NCBI GenBank assembly: GCA_029262535.1
Contig: JAJCZF010000009.1
Location: 1 to 48,547, forward strand
DNA length: 48,547 bases
From: Deltaproteobacteria bacterium
GTDB lineage: Bacteria; Desulfobacterota; GWC2-55-46; JAJCZF01
Reading direction: 5' to 3'
Below are positions 7,992 through 14,483 of this stretch, piece by piece (the first letter of the stretch is position 1; each line of letters opens with the position of its first letter). The position numbers were made by a program, and so were the translations under genes. The notes beneath the pieces were generated by a model, which did no database searches, was not told the DNA's origin, and worked only from the letters and a program-made list of their open reading frames with translations.

Positions 7992-8029
7992 TTTTTAACG
8001 TTCCGGTTCAGGGTACAACCCTGAACCGG
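7992..8029 (-). repeat. REP-like hairpin, copy D
   Basis: TTTTTAACGTT followed by perfect 12-bp arms CCGGTTCAGGGT / ACCCTGAACCGG around ACA. It starts 22 bp after the RAYT stop and is inverted relative to copy C. Confidence 0.88.
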
Positions 8030-8046
8030 CAGTGATTTACTTAGCG

Positions 8047-8172
8047 GTACTTGTTGGGTTTCGCTGCGCTATGCTTCGCTCTACCCAACCTACATGATTA
8101 GATAAAAGACAGCCCTCATCCCAACCCGTGAGTCCGCTGACTCATCCCCCGAGGGGAGAGGGGTAATCAGAC
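8047..8172. repeat. Cluster of short intergenic inverted repeats
   Basis: Two unrelated repeat types lie end to end. GTTGGGT ... ACCCAAC at 8055-8092 encloses a run of GCTGCGCTATGCTTCGCTC; this GTTGGGTTTCGC-type repeat is, from memory, common between genes in many bacteria. At 8112-8165 lies a CCCTCATCCC ... CCCCGAGGGGAGAGGGG stretch, also of a widely seen intergenic type. No coding potential is visible here. Confidence 0.55.
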
Positions 8173-8181
8173 AAGAAATAG

Positions 8182-8215
8182 AAAAGCCCCCCGGTCTTCC
8201 GACCGGGGGGCTTTT
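8182..8215. terminator. Strong bidirectional rho-independent terminator
   Basis: A perfect 15-bp stem (AAAAGCCCCCCGGTC / GACCGGGGGGCTTTT) with a TTCC loop has A/T runs on both sides, so it can act on either strand. It ends the cysH transcript on the minus strand and any readthrough from the RAYT region on the plus strand. Confidence 0.92.
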
Positions 8216-8246
8216 CATTATTCAAAAACAAACTCTATCGAAGCAG

Positions 8247-8371
8247 TAAAAATTAGAGATTTTTTCCTGAATCAAGGCGCGGCGTGAAATAGAAAAACGT
8301 AGCGTGGTATTTCACGTGAGTTTTTATATTTTGCGACGCAACGCCGAGTCAGGGAAAAAGATCAATTTTTA
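8247..8371. repeat. Three-stem palindromic element, copy R1
   Basis: Outer arms AAATTAGAGATTTTTTCC and GGGAAAAAGATCAATTTT, then a second stem CCTGAATC / GAGTCAGGG, an inner A/T-rich stem (GTGAAATAGAAAAA / TTTTTATATTTTGC) and an apical GCGTGG ... CACGT hairpin. The last three bases are the cysH stop codon on the minus strand. Related copies are at 9119, 11631, 13057 and 17074. Confidence 0.85.
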
Positions 8372-9088
8372 CTTCTCTTTTACGTGTAGGCCGCATTCCT
8401 TTGTGTCTGGGCTCTCCCACCACCAGCGACCGGCGCGGATGTCTTCGCCTTCCTTTACGGCGCGTGTGCAAGGGGCGCAGCCGATGGAGGGGTAGTTATT
8501 GTTGTGCAGCTCGTTGTAGGGCACGTCGTTGGCCTTGATGTAGTCCCATACCTGCTCGTGCGTCCACTCGGCGAGCGGGTTGACCTTGATGATGCCGCCG
8601 AAGGCCTCGTCGATCTCGACCCTCTTGAGGGCTGTGCGAGTTACGGCCTGGTCGGCGCGTAGGCCGGTGACCCATGCGTCGAGCGTACCGAGCTGGCGGC
8701 GGAGCGGCTGTACCTTACGGATCTTACAACAGAGCTTCCTGTTATCGACGCTCTTGTAAAAGAGGTTCATGCCCTGTGCGCGTACCATCTCCTCGGTCTT
8801 CTCGGAATCGGGGAACATTACCTCGATATTCATATTATACTTGTCGCGAACCCTGTCGATTACGTCGTAGGTCTCGGGATTTAGACGGCCTGTGTCGAGC
8901 GTGAATATACGGGCCTCGGGGTTGATCTTGACCATCATGTCAACGACAGCAACGTCTTCTGCGCCGGACCATGCCAGTGCGATAGACGGATGTAGTTTAT
9001 CCATAGCCCACTTGAGTATCTCTTGCGGGGTCTTGCCTTCCAGGTCGGCGTTTGCGGCCTCTATCTCTTTTGCCAGTTCTTCGCTCAT
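8369..9088 (-). CDS. cysH: Adenylyl-sulfate (APS) reductase, iron-sulfur type
   Basis: The 239-residue CysH reduces activated sulfate to sulfite with thioredoxin or glutaredoxin as donor. SGAEDVAVVDM at residues 41-51 is the PP-loop-like nucleotide site; FTLDTGRLNPETY (62-74) and ITGLR-like VTGLRADQ follow. Cys120-Cys121 and Cys204-x2-Cys207 are the [4Fe-4S] ligands, which point to APS rather than PAPS as substrate. ECGLH (231-235) carries the catalytic Cys232. A GGAG site precedes the ATG. The gene has its own promoter (near 9292-9320) and is bracketed by two inverted copies of the palindromic element: R5 in the leader and R1 at the stop. Confidence 0.93.
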   Translation of the reverse strand: MSEELAKEIEAANADLEGKTPQEILKWAMDKLHPSIALAWSGAEDVAVVDMMVKINPEARIFTLDTGRLNPETYDVIDRVRDKYNMNIEVMFPDSEKTEEMVRAQGMNLFYKSVDNRKLCCKIRKVQPLRRQLGTLDAWVTGLRADQAVTRTALKRVEIDEAFGGIIKVNPLAEWTHEQVWDYIKANDVPYNELHNNNYPSIGCAPCTRAVKEGEDIRAGRWWWESPDTKECGLHVKEK

Positions 9089-9118
9089 CTTTTTCTACTC
9101 CTTCTCTTTGGGTAGCTC

Positions 9119-9243
9119 TATAAATTGCTCTTTTTCCAGGTCTCTTCGTTGTGCCGTAGATAAAAATACTCACGTATAAGTATACGCTCCGCTTTTTATC
9201 TACGCCCCGCCTCGACCTCGGAAAAAACAACTAATTTCTAAAA
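9119..9243. repeat. Three-stem palindromic element, copy R5 (inverted)
   Basis: Same family as 8247 but in the opposite orientation. It keeps the outer CTCTTTTTCC / GGAAAAAACAACTAATTT arms, the words TCTCTTCGTTG and GCCCCGCCTCGACCTCGG, an inner stem GTAGATAAAAA / TTTTTATCTAC and an apical ACGTAT ... ATACGC pair. It lies inside the cysH 5' untranslated region, between the promoter and the ribosome site. Confidence 0.85.
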
Positions 9244-9291
9244 CCACCCATATATTTATGGTTCTTTAGGTTACATTGGGGAAAGACGCTT

Positions 9292-9320
9292 AGTATACCA
9301 GAAAATGCGGTAACGTTCAA
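9292..9320 (-). promoter_or_regulatory. Likely sigma-70 promoter of cysH
   Basis: On the minus strand TTGAAC (9320-9315) and TATACT (9297-9292) are separated by exactly 17 bp. Transcription would start near 9285 and run through element R5 into cysH, giving a ~195-nt leader. No other gene lies in the 9089-9693 gap apart from a remnant of a stress-protein gene and repeats. Confidence 0.6.
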
Positions 9321-9371
9321 TAAAAATATTTTATCACTGATCGGCCCTACTCTTCAAGTCAAAACGCGTTT

Positions 9372-9460
9372 TCATTCTGAACGTAGCGAAGAATCTCAGG
9401 CCAATGGTTCCTCCATAAGAAACCTGATAGTCTGAGACCCTTCGCTTTGCTCAGGGTGAC
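9372..9460. repeat. Interspersed inverted repeat (TTCGCT/CTCAG type)
   Basis: TCATTCTGAACGTAGCGAAG at 9372-9391 and the diverged reverse complement at 9431-9460 (TCTGAGACCCTTCGCTTTGC, then TCAGGGTGAC) form a loose hairpin. Repeats of this TCATTCTGA / CTTCGC pattern are, from memory, widespread between genes in environmental genomes. No gene is visible in it. Confidence 0.6.
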
Positions 9461-9475
9461 ATGCGAATGTGTGTG

Positions 9476-9514
9476 CTATGCTTCATCAAAGACCACGACC
9501 TCGCACGGCGGCAC
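9476..9514 (-). pseudogene. Remnant of a universal stress protein 3' end
   Basis: Read on the minus strand, this encodes PPCEVVVFDEA-stop, almost the same as the APCEVVIFEEG-stop end of the intact stress protein ~200 bp upstream. DNA identity is high over ~30 bp and is lost at 9511, where a CACACAGGT repeat begins. It looks like the eroded tail of a second copy. Confidence 0.6.
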
Positions 9515-9563
9515 ACAGGTCTGTTTTTATCTTCGCGCCACACAGGTGTGGTCTTATTTCGCG
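9511..9563. repeat. CACACAGGTGTGG repeat, two tandem copies
   Basis: Two ~26-bp units in tandem (CACACAGGTCTGTTTTTATC then CCACACAGGTGTGGTCTTAT, both ending TTCGCG). The same unit occurs once at 12978 and twice at 22132. The core CCACACAGGTGTGG is a near-perfect palindrome. Confidence 0.7.
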
Positions 9564-9693
9564 GATAAAGTCTCCAAGAACCGGATAGCCCGGCATCCGC
9601 GCCTGTCATACAGACCGGTCTATCAACGCGGGTAAATACTAAGTAGATACCTAATAACTTTCTCCGCGAAAATTGGCTCCGCACACTGTGCGG

Positions 9694-10161
9694 TTACCCC
9701 TCTTCAAAGATCACGACTTCACACGGCGCCAGCTCTTTCAACTCGTCGGCTGGAGAGCGGCTGAAATAACCGCTTAGCGGCGACCTCCTCTTTTTTATTA
9801 TTATAAGAAGGTCCACCTCGCGGCTCTCGGCAAGCTCAAGGACCGTATCGACATAATCGCCCGGCTCGGTTAAGGGCTCGAAGTCCACGGCAGCCTCCAT
9901 CGCCTTTATCTGCGCCCGCCCAAGCTCCTCATAGGCGCGCTGTCGGTACTCCTTCATAACCGCCTCGCTTAGTTCGCTCGAAGGCTTGTCGCCTATAAAA
10001 CCGACATCCGAGAAAAGATCGAATACCCCGTCGGCAAGGCCCGCCTCGACCACGTAGAGCGCGATAAACTTCGCCCCGTGCTCGGCGGCCCTCTTTACGG
10101 CAAGGTCTAGCGCGCCGTCCGGGGTGCGCGAGGTCGATAGTACCAGCATCACATTCTTCAT
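9694..10161 (-). CDS. Universal stress protein (UspA domain)
   Basis: A single UspA-like domain of 155 residues: NVMLVLSTSRTPDGALDLA at the start, AKFIALYVVEAG as the second strand, VDTVLELAESREVDLLIIIKKRR late, and a final LAPCEVVIFEEG strand. The usual GxGGxxxLLLGS nucleotide loop is replaced by SPLSGYFSRSPADELKE, so ATP binding is uncertain. It begins 1 bp after the SLC13 stop, with the ribosome site (GGGG) inside that gene's end, so the two are translationally linked. Fusions and pairs of stress domains with permeases suggest a regulatory role on the transporter; that is inference. Confidence 0.8.
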   Translation of the reverse strand: MKNVMLVLSTSRTPDGALDLAVKRAAEHGAKFIALYVVEAGLADGVFDLFSDVGFIGDKPSSELSEAVMKEYRQRAYEELGRAQIKAMEAAVDFEPLTEPGDYVDTVLELAESREVDLLIIIKKRRSPLSGYFSRSPADELKELAPCEVVIFEEG

Positions 10162-10162
10162 C

Positions 10163-11593
10163 TTAATTACCCCACAGTCCTATGAGCGGCCAGTAGTAGT
10201 TGGCCACAAGGTTAAAGACGACCCATGAAGTAAAGCTCATTATAACGCCTACCTTCACAAGCTCTTTTACCGTTATATAGTTCGACGATACAGCTATGGC
10301 GTTTGCCGGAGTACTCATCGGTAAAGAGAATGCCAGACCAGCCGGCACGGCTATGGCATATGTAATGAGCGTCGGGTCCATCGCATACTTGCCGGCCATA
10401 CCTATGCCGATGGGCAAGAGTATGGCGATGACGGCGGCGTTCGAGATGCCCTCTGTAAGTAGCAGCGTCATGAGCGAGAATATCGCAATGACAGCAGCCG
10501 GTCCGGTGCCCCACCTGCCGATGGTCTGCGTCGCCACCCACTCCGCCGCGCCGCTACGGGCAAGCGCCGTACCGAGCGTAATAGCGCCGCCGTACATGAG
10601 GATGATGCCCCAGTTTACATATTCCTCGATATCTTTCCACCTTACGAGTTTTAGAACAAATAAGGCGACGACCGCTGCGAGAGCTATGACGGCAAGCCCA
10701 ACGTGCTCTCCTATGGTCATCCACGCAAGCACAGTCACAAAGAGCACCCCGCCGACGGCGTACTCGACATATGTAATCTTTCCGACCTTTTGCAACTTTT
10801 CCGCAATAAGCTTATTGGCCTTACCGGTATCTGTAATCTCTATTGGAAAGAGCTTTAAGAGCAAGACCGTGCCGACGCAGAGCATAACGATTACGATCGG
10901 AAAGACCGCTACGGTATATTCAAGAAAGTTGATCGTCTCGCCCGTGGCCTCCTTGAGCATACCGACCGCCAGCGGGACCCTCGCCCCTCCGAGGAATGTC
11001 GCAACTCCGCCTATGACGCAACCCCACGCAAGCGACAGGAAGAGCACCTTTCCGAAATTAGATTTGCCCGGACGTAACCCAAGCCCCTTTGCTATCTCAA
11101 ATACTATGGGAAAGAGCATCGCGGCGACGGCGTGTTCGCTCATAAAGAAGGACAAGACCGCCGATAGAAAGAATATCGATAAGATCATCCGTTTAGGCGC
11201 GTGGCCGTAGCGTTTCAGTATAGCGAGCGCGACACGGTTGGAGAGGCCAGAATGCATAACGGCCCCGGCCAGTATAAATGCGCCGAGTATGAAAAATACC
11301 GCCTCGTTGCCGAATATGGAGTAGGTCTCGTCGGACGGAAGTACCCCGAAGAGCGGCACAAGCACGATAGCTAGTATTGAGGTTATTGCAAGGGGTACGG
11401 CGTTGGTGACCCAGAGGATGAGGCAGACGATGAATATCGCAATGGCGTTTCTACCGCCTTCGGTCAAGCCCTCGGGAACGGAAATGGTCAGTGCAAAATA
11501 AAAGGCCGCCGCCAGCGAGACGAAGAAGAGCACTCTTGCGCTGCGAATCGCAAGCACGAGCCATAACGGTCTCTTGTCTATCTCTAACGGCAC
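10163..11593 (-). CDS. SLC13/DASS-family anion permease, probably sulfate
   Basis: The 476-residue protein has about 11-12 hydrophobic segments. FWVTNAVPLAITSILAIVLVPLFG near residue 65 and the late SLPMSTPANAIAVSSNYI are typical of divalent-anion:Na+ symporters. Family members carry dicarboxylates, citrate, phosphate or sulfate. The setting among cysH, cysM and sulfite reductase genes favours sulfate, but only by context. The two signature Ser-Asn-Thr motifs are altered: the first reads FFMSEHAVAAM and the second TEGISNAAVIA. The start is GTG at 11593, with GGAG seven bases upstream. A palindromic element (R2) fills the gap to the upstream gene. Confidence 0.82.
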   Translation of the reverse strand: MPLEIDKRPLWLVLAIRSARVLFFVSLAAAFYFALTISVPEGLTEGGRNAIAIFIVCLILWVTNAVPLAITSILAIVLVPLFGVLPSDETYSIFGNEAVFFILGAFILAGAVMHSGLSNRVALAILKRYGHAPKRMILSIFFLSAVLSFFMSEHAVAAMLFPIVFEIAKGLGLRPGKSNFGKVLFLSLAWGCVIGGVATFLGGARVPLAVGMLKEATGETINFLEYTVAVFPIVIVMLCVGTVLLLKLFPIEITDTGKANKLIAEKLQKVGKITYVEYAVGGVLFVTVLAWMTIGEHVGLAVIALAAVVALFVLKLVRWKDIEEYVNWGIILMYGGAITLGTALARSGAAEWVATQTIGRWGTGPAAVIAIFSLMTLLLTEGISNAAVIAILLPIGIGMAGKYAMDPTLITYAIAVPAGLAFSLPMSTPANAIAVSSNYITVKELVKVGVIMSFTSWVVFNLVANYYWPLIGLWGN

Positions 11594-11630
11594 AGAAGAT
11601 CTCCATGGTCACTTTAGCCTTTAGGGTGCC

Positions 11631-11760
11631 TCTAAAAATTAGAGATTTTTTCCGAGGTCAAGGCGGGACTAAAAATAGAAAGCGGAGCGTGGTCTTTCAC
11701 GTGAGCATTTCAATTTTTAGCCCCAACGAAGAGATCGGGAAAAATAGCAATTATTAGAGA
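11631..11760. repeat. Three-stem palindromic element, copy R2
   Basis: TCTAAAAATTAGAGATTTTT opens and ATAGCAATTATTAGAGA closes the element. The second stem uses CCGAGGTC / GAGATCGGG, the inner stem is GGGACTAAAAATAGAAA / TTTCAATTTTTAGCCCC, and the apical hairpin is GCGTG / CACGT. It lies between the stop codon of the radical-SAM-like gene, 6 bp away, and the SLC13 start. Confidence 0.85.
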
Positions 11761-11766
11761 TGCCCT

Positions 11767-12984
11767 TTAGTCGTCGCCTTTAACTGTAAAGGCCTTGCCC
11801 CGGACCCTGAGCTTTCTACGTATGGACGAAAGGCCCCAGGCCGTCTTTTTACCCAGTTTAGAACGGTAAAAGGACTCGAAAATATTACCGCCTTCAGGGT
11901 CGTCAAGCAGGTTACGCCCCTCAAGCGGGGTAGTCAGGACACTTATATCACTTACCCAGTTCATATTGATATTCTTATCTCTAACGGTCTTATATAGATG
12001 TCTGTAGACCGGTATTATTATCTCCGTAGTAAGCGGATCTATGCCTAGCGCCTTACCCGGCCTCGGCCTGTAAATAGGCAGAATCGGCACCACCCCCATA
12101 TCGGTCAGGCAGTCTATCCCTTTATTTGTCGAGCCCGGCGGCTCAAGCCCGACAATCAGGTGCGAAGCAACCGTGCCGCTCGGAAATACCGTCGCCGCAT
12201 ATTTTAGGGCATTCAGATATCTATTTCTTCCGATCAGCCCAGCCCTGCCCGGACATATCAACTCAAAGAGTTCCTTATCGTAAATCTCAAGATTATACAA
12301 AACCGAATCGGCCCCAACGGCGTAAGTATGGTCGATCCAGTGATTTCTCTTCGGAGGCAGGGCCTCTACCGCGACAATTACATTAAAGAACTTCTTTATC
12401 GCCTGAATATAGGGCGTCAGAAACTTTATGCCGCCGTCTGCGCCCTTTGAAAAACCTATCGAGAGATAGACGATCTCGGCGGCCTTGGCCTTCTTGACCG
12501 CCTCGACGACCTCCAATACATCGTCAACCGAAAAAACCTTGGAGGCCTCGTCGGTATCGAAACCGCCGGAGCAGTAACTGCATTCGATACCCTCGTTAAA
12601 GAACTCGCAACCCGAAGCCGGTGAAATAACGACATACGAGCCGTGAAGCTCCGCTATATCCGAGAATGGAACCCCCGACTTTGTCTGGCCGCTTAGAAAG
12701 TCCGGTTTTTCTATAAGTTGAACCGGAACCTCGGCCGTGCCGTCACCTATTACATAACCCCCGTCGTGGTTTTCTTTTAAGACATAGAGCGACGCCTCGG
12801 TATAAGGCTCACAGCACGGGACATTGGCCAGTATGCCGTCGGGCAAGACCAGATCGATAGAGCTATCGGCGCACGAGATCGAATGCACCGGATCAGCGAT
12901 CCTTATGCCCCTGAGCATGAGGTCTATCTTAAGTGTGCCGGGATTATCTAAGTAACTTTTCCAGATTAGAAAGTCCTCCCACAC
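11767..12984 (-). CDS. Radical-SAM/biotin-synthase-like protein with CX8CX2C motif
   Basis: The 405-residue protein resembles biotin-synthase-type TIM barrels in its middle: IVYLSIGFSKGADGG, VAVEALPPKRNHWID, SVLYNLEIYDKELFELICPG, LIVGLEPPGSTNKGIDCL and GVVPILPIYRPRPGKALG. In place of CX3CX2C, the cluster loop is C126-x8-C135-x2-C138 (SGCEFFNEGIECSYCSGG). I cannot name the reaction. Its ~120-residue N-terminal region is beta-rich and unlike biotin synthase. It sits between moeB and the sulfate-type permease, which suggests sulfur chemistry. The GTG start at 12984 lies inside a CACACAGGTGTGG repeat, so the true start could be the ATG at 12918. Confidence 0.7.
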   Translation of the reverse strand: MWEDFLIWKSYLDNPGTLKIDLMLRGIRIADPVHSISCADSSIDLVLPDGILANVPCCEPYTEASLYVLKENHDGGYVIGDGTAEVPVQLIEKPDFLSGQTKSGVPFSDIAELHGSYVVISPASGCEFFNEGIECSYCSGGFDTDEASKVFSVDDVLEVVEAVKKAKAAEIVYLSIGFSKGADGGIKFLTPYIQAIKKFFNVIVAVEALPPKRNHWIDHTYAVGADSVLYNLEIYDKELFELICPGRAGLIGRNRYLNALKYAATVFPSGTVASHLIVGLEPPGSTNKGIDCLTDMGVVPILPIYRPRPGKALGIDPLTTEIIIPVYRHLYKTVRDKNINMNWVSDISVLTTPLEGRNLLDDPEGGNIFESFYRSKLGKKTAWGLSSIRRKLRVRGKAFTVKGDD

Positions 12985-13006
12985 AGGTGTGGTTTTATTT
13001 TAGCGG
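12978..13006. repeat. CACACAGGTGTGG repeat, single copy
   Basis: CCACACAGGTGTGGTTTTAT followed by TTTAGCGGA matches the units at 9511 and 22132. It overlaps the first codons of the radical-SAM-like gene. Confidence 0.7.
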
Positions 13007-13056
13007 AGAAGGCTTCCATTGACTGCCCCTTATCCGCATTCAAAGTATTGAGAGCC

Positions 13057-13188
13057 TCTAAAATTAGAGATTTTTTCCTGAATCAAGGCGGGGTAAAAAA
13101 TAAAATGCGAGTCGTACGTATGTACGTCGAGTCTTTTATTTTTTATCCCCCCTATCAAATAGGGGAGTCAGGGAAAAAGATCAATTTT
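13057..13188. repeat. Three-stem palindromic element, copy R3
   Basis: It opens with CTAAAATTAGAGATTTTTTC and closes with GGGAAAAAGATCAATTTT. The second stem is CCTGAATC / GAGTCAGGG as in R1; the inner stem is GGGGTAAAAAATAAAA / TTTTATTTTTTATCCCC; the apical part is a GTACGTATGTACGT palindrome. A short insertion (CCTATCAAATAGG) is itself a mini-hairpin. It begins 12 bp after the moeB-like stop codon. Confidence 0.85.
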
Positions 13189-13199
13189 CAAAGTTAAAG

Positions 13200-14021
13200 T
13201 CAACCAACCGTAGGTCCGTTGAAATCGCAGGCCGCCTGCTCATAGGTCGAAAGCTCCTTTATCGTCGCCTGATCGGAACAGAGCGCGCACTCGGGGTCCT
13301 TCATGACCCTTACCTTGCGGAAACCGCTGCCAAGGGCGTCGTATATAAGGAGTTTGCCGGCAAGCGACTCTCCTATACCGAGTATCTCTTTAACGGTCTC
13401 AACGGCCTGAAGCACACCTATAACACCGGCTAACGCTCCTAAGACGCCTGCTTCGCCACAGCTTGGAACCATGCCCTTGGGCGGCGGTTCGGGGTAGAGA
13501 CAGCGGTAACAGGGTTTTCCTTCGTGAGGTTTAAAGATAGAAACCTGACCGTCGAAGCGGAACATCGAACCCGAGACAAGCGTCTTCTTTTCGAAGAAGG
13601 CCGCGTCGTTCATGAGGAATCTGGTGGGAAAGTTATCGGAACCGTCGAGAAGAATATCGTAGTCGCGAATTATCTCGCGGATATTATCCTCGGTAAGTCG
13701 CCCCTGGTGGGCATTTACCTGCACGTCCGGATTCAGGGCCTCAATCGTAGCCTTGGCCGAAAGCACCTTGTGCGTTCCGATATCGTTTGTATCGTGGATT
13801 ATCTGGCGCTGGAGATTCGAAAGATCCACGGCGTCGTCGTCGGCGATGCCTATGGTGCCCACTCCCGCAGCCGCGAGATAAAATAACGAAGGCGAACCCA
13901 AACCACCCGCGCCAAGAACAAAGACCTTGCTATTCAACAACTTAGCCTGTCCCTTGCCCCCGACCTCGGGTAGGATGATATGCCTCGAATATCTCTCTAT
14001 TTGTTCGTCTGTAAAGTCCAT
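13200..14021 (-). CDS. moeB: MoeB/ThiF/HcyF-type sulfur-carrier adenylyltransferase
   Basis: This E1-like enzyme adenylates the C-terminal glycine of ubiquitin-fold sulfur carriers. The 273 residues show the nucleotide motif GAGGLGS (37-43), the NLQRQIIH arginine finger segment (69-76), a catalytic-type Asp in LLDGSDNFPTR (Asp129), a zinc site from C171-x2-C174 and C245-x2-C248, and Cys188 in the crossover loop (VPSCGEAG). It lacks the C-terminal rhodanese domain of MOCS3-like versions, so sulfur must come from another protein. It follows the JAMM protease by 44 bp and cysM, matching CysO/HcyS-type systems; no other molybdopterin genes are near, so the moeB symbol describes family, not pathway. 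Confidence 0.88.
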   Translation of the reverse strand: MDFTDEQIERYSRHIILPEVGGKGQAKLLNSKVFVLGAGGLGSPSLFYLAAAGVGTIGIADDDAVDLSNLQRQIIHDTNDIGTHKVLSAKATIEALNPDVQVNAHQGRLTEDNIREIIRDYDILLDGSDNFPTRFLMNDAAFFEKKTLVSGSMFRFDGQVSIFKPHEGKPCYRCLYPEPPPKGMVPSCGEAGVLGALAGVIGVLQAVETVKEILGIGESLAGKLLIYDALGSGFRKVRVMKDPECALCSDQATIKELSTYEQAACDFNGPTVG

Positions 14022-14065
14022 TATATTATCCTATTTATAATCCCATTTAGAACTTGGGCTAAAAT

Positions 14066-14482
14066 TTAATATTTAACCATCTCTTCTTCTTCAAAAGGCG
14101 CGTCCATATCTTCAAAGGTCCAACATCGCGTGGACTCTTCTTCGCCCTTGTGAATCGCCGTTATAATATACGAATATGACGGAAAACCCCGGTCCCTGTC
14201 GAACTGGCTCGGGGCCGACGGGTGGTCCGGGTGCGAGTGGTAAAAACCCAGGACGTCCAGCCCCTCGGCCCTGGCCTCTTTGTCTATCTTATGGAGCTCG
14301 CCCGGATCAAGATCGTACCTGTCGGCGGCGCGTTCTTTATTTACATTGGTCGCGGTCCGAACCTTTACTACATCCTTTTCAGAGCTTCCCTTACCTAGCA
14401 GCACGCCTATCGCCTCGTGCGGATATTCGCGCTTGCCGTGCTCTATCATATCGGCGTATGTCGATTCTGAAATTCTTAACAT
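14066..14482 (-). CDS. JAMM/Mov34 metalloprotease of sulfur-carrier systems (Mec/HcyD type)
   Basis: The 138-residue protein has a complete JAMM site: Glu23 (PHEAIG) and H82-S-H84-P-x6-S92-x2-D95 (HSHPDHPSAPSQFD), which bind the catalytic zinc. Small stand-alone members (Mec, QbsD, HcyD) either release the amino acid made on a sulfur carrier or trim extra residues beyond the carrier's Gly-Gly. Here the carrier gene product ends GG-Ala-Arg, which fits a trimming role. Its ATG is 1 bp after the cysM stop, so the two are coupled, and the moeB-like gene follows. Confidence 0.9.
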   Translation of the reverse strand: MLRISESTYADMIEHGKREYPHEAIGVLLGKGSSEKDVVKVRTATNVNKERAADRYDLDPGELHKIDKEARAEGLDVLGFYHSHPDHPSAPSQFDRDRGFPSYSYIITAIHKGEEESTRCWTFEDMDAPFEEEEMVKY

Positions 14483-14483
14483 T

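Noticed and set aside
10296..11210. A 304-codon open frame on the plus strand
   Set aside because: It is entirely antisense to the well-supported SLC13 permease, is rich in Ser/Thr/Pro as expected of a shadow frame, and has no ribosome site.
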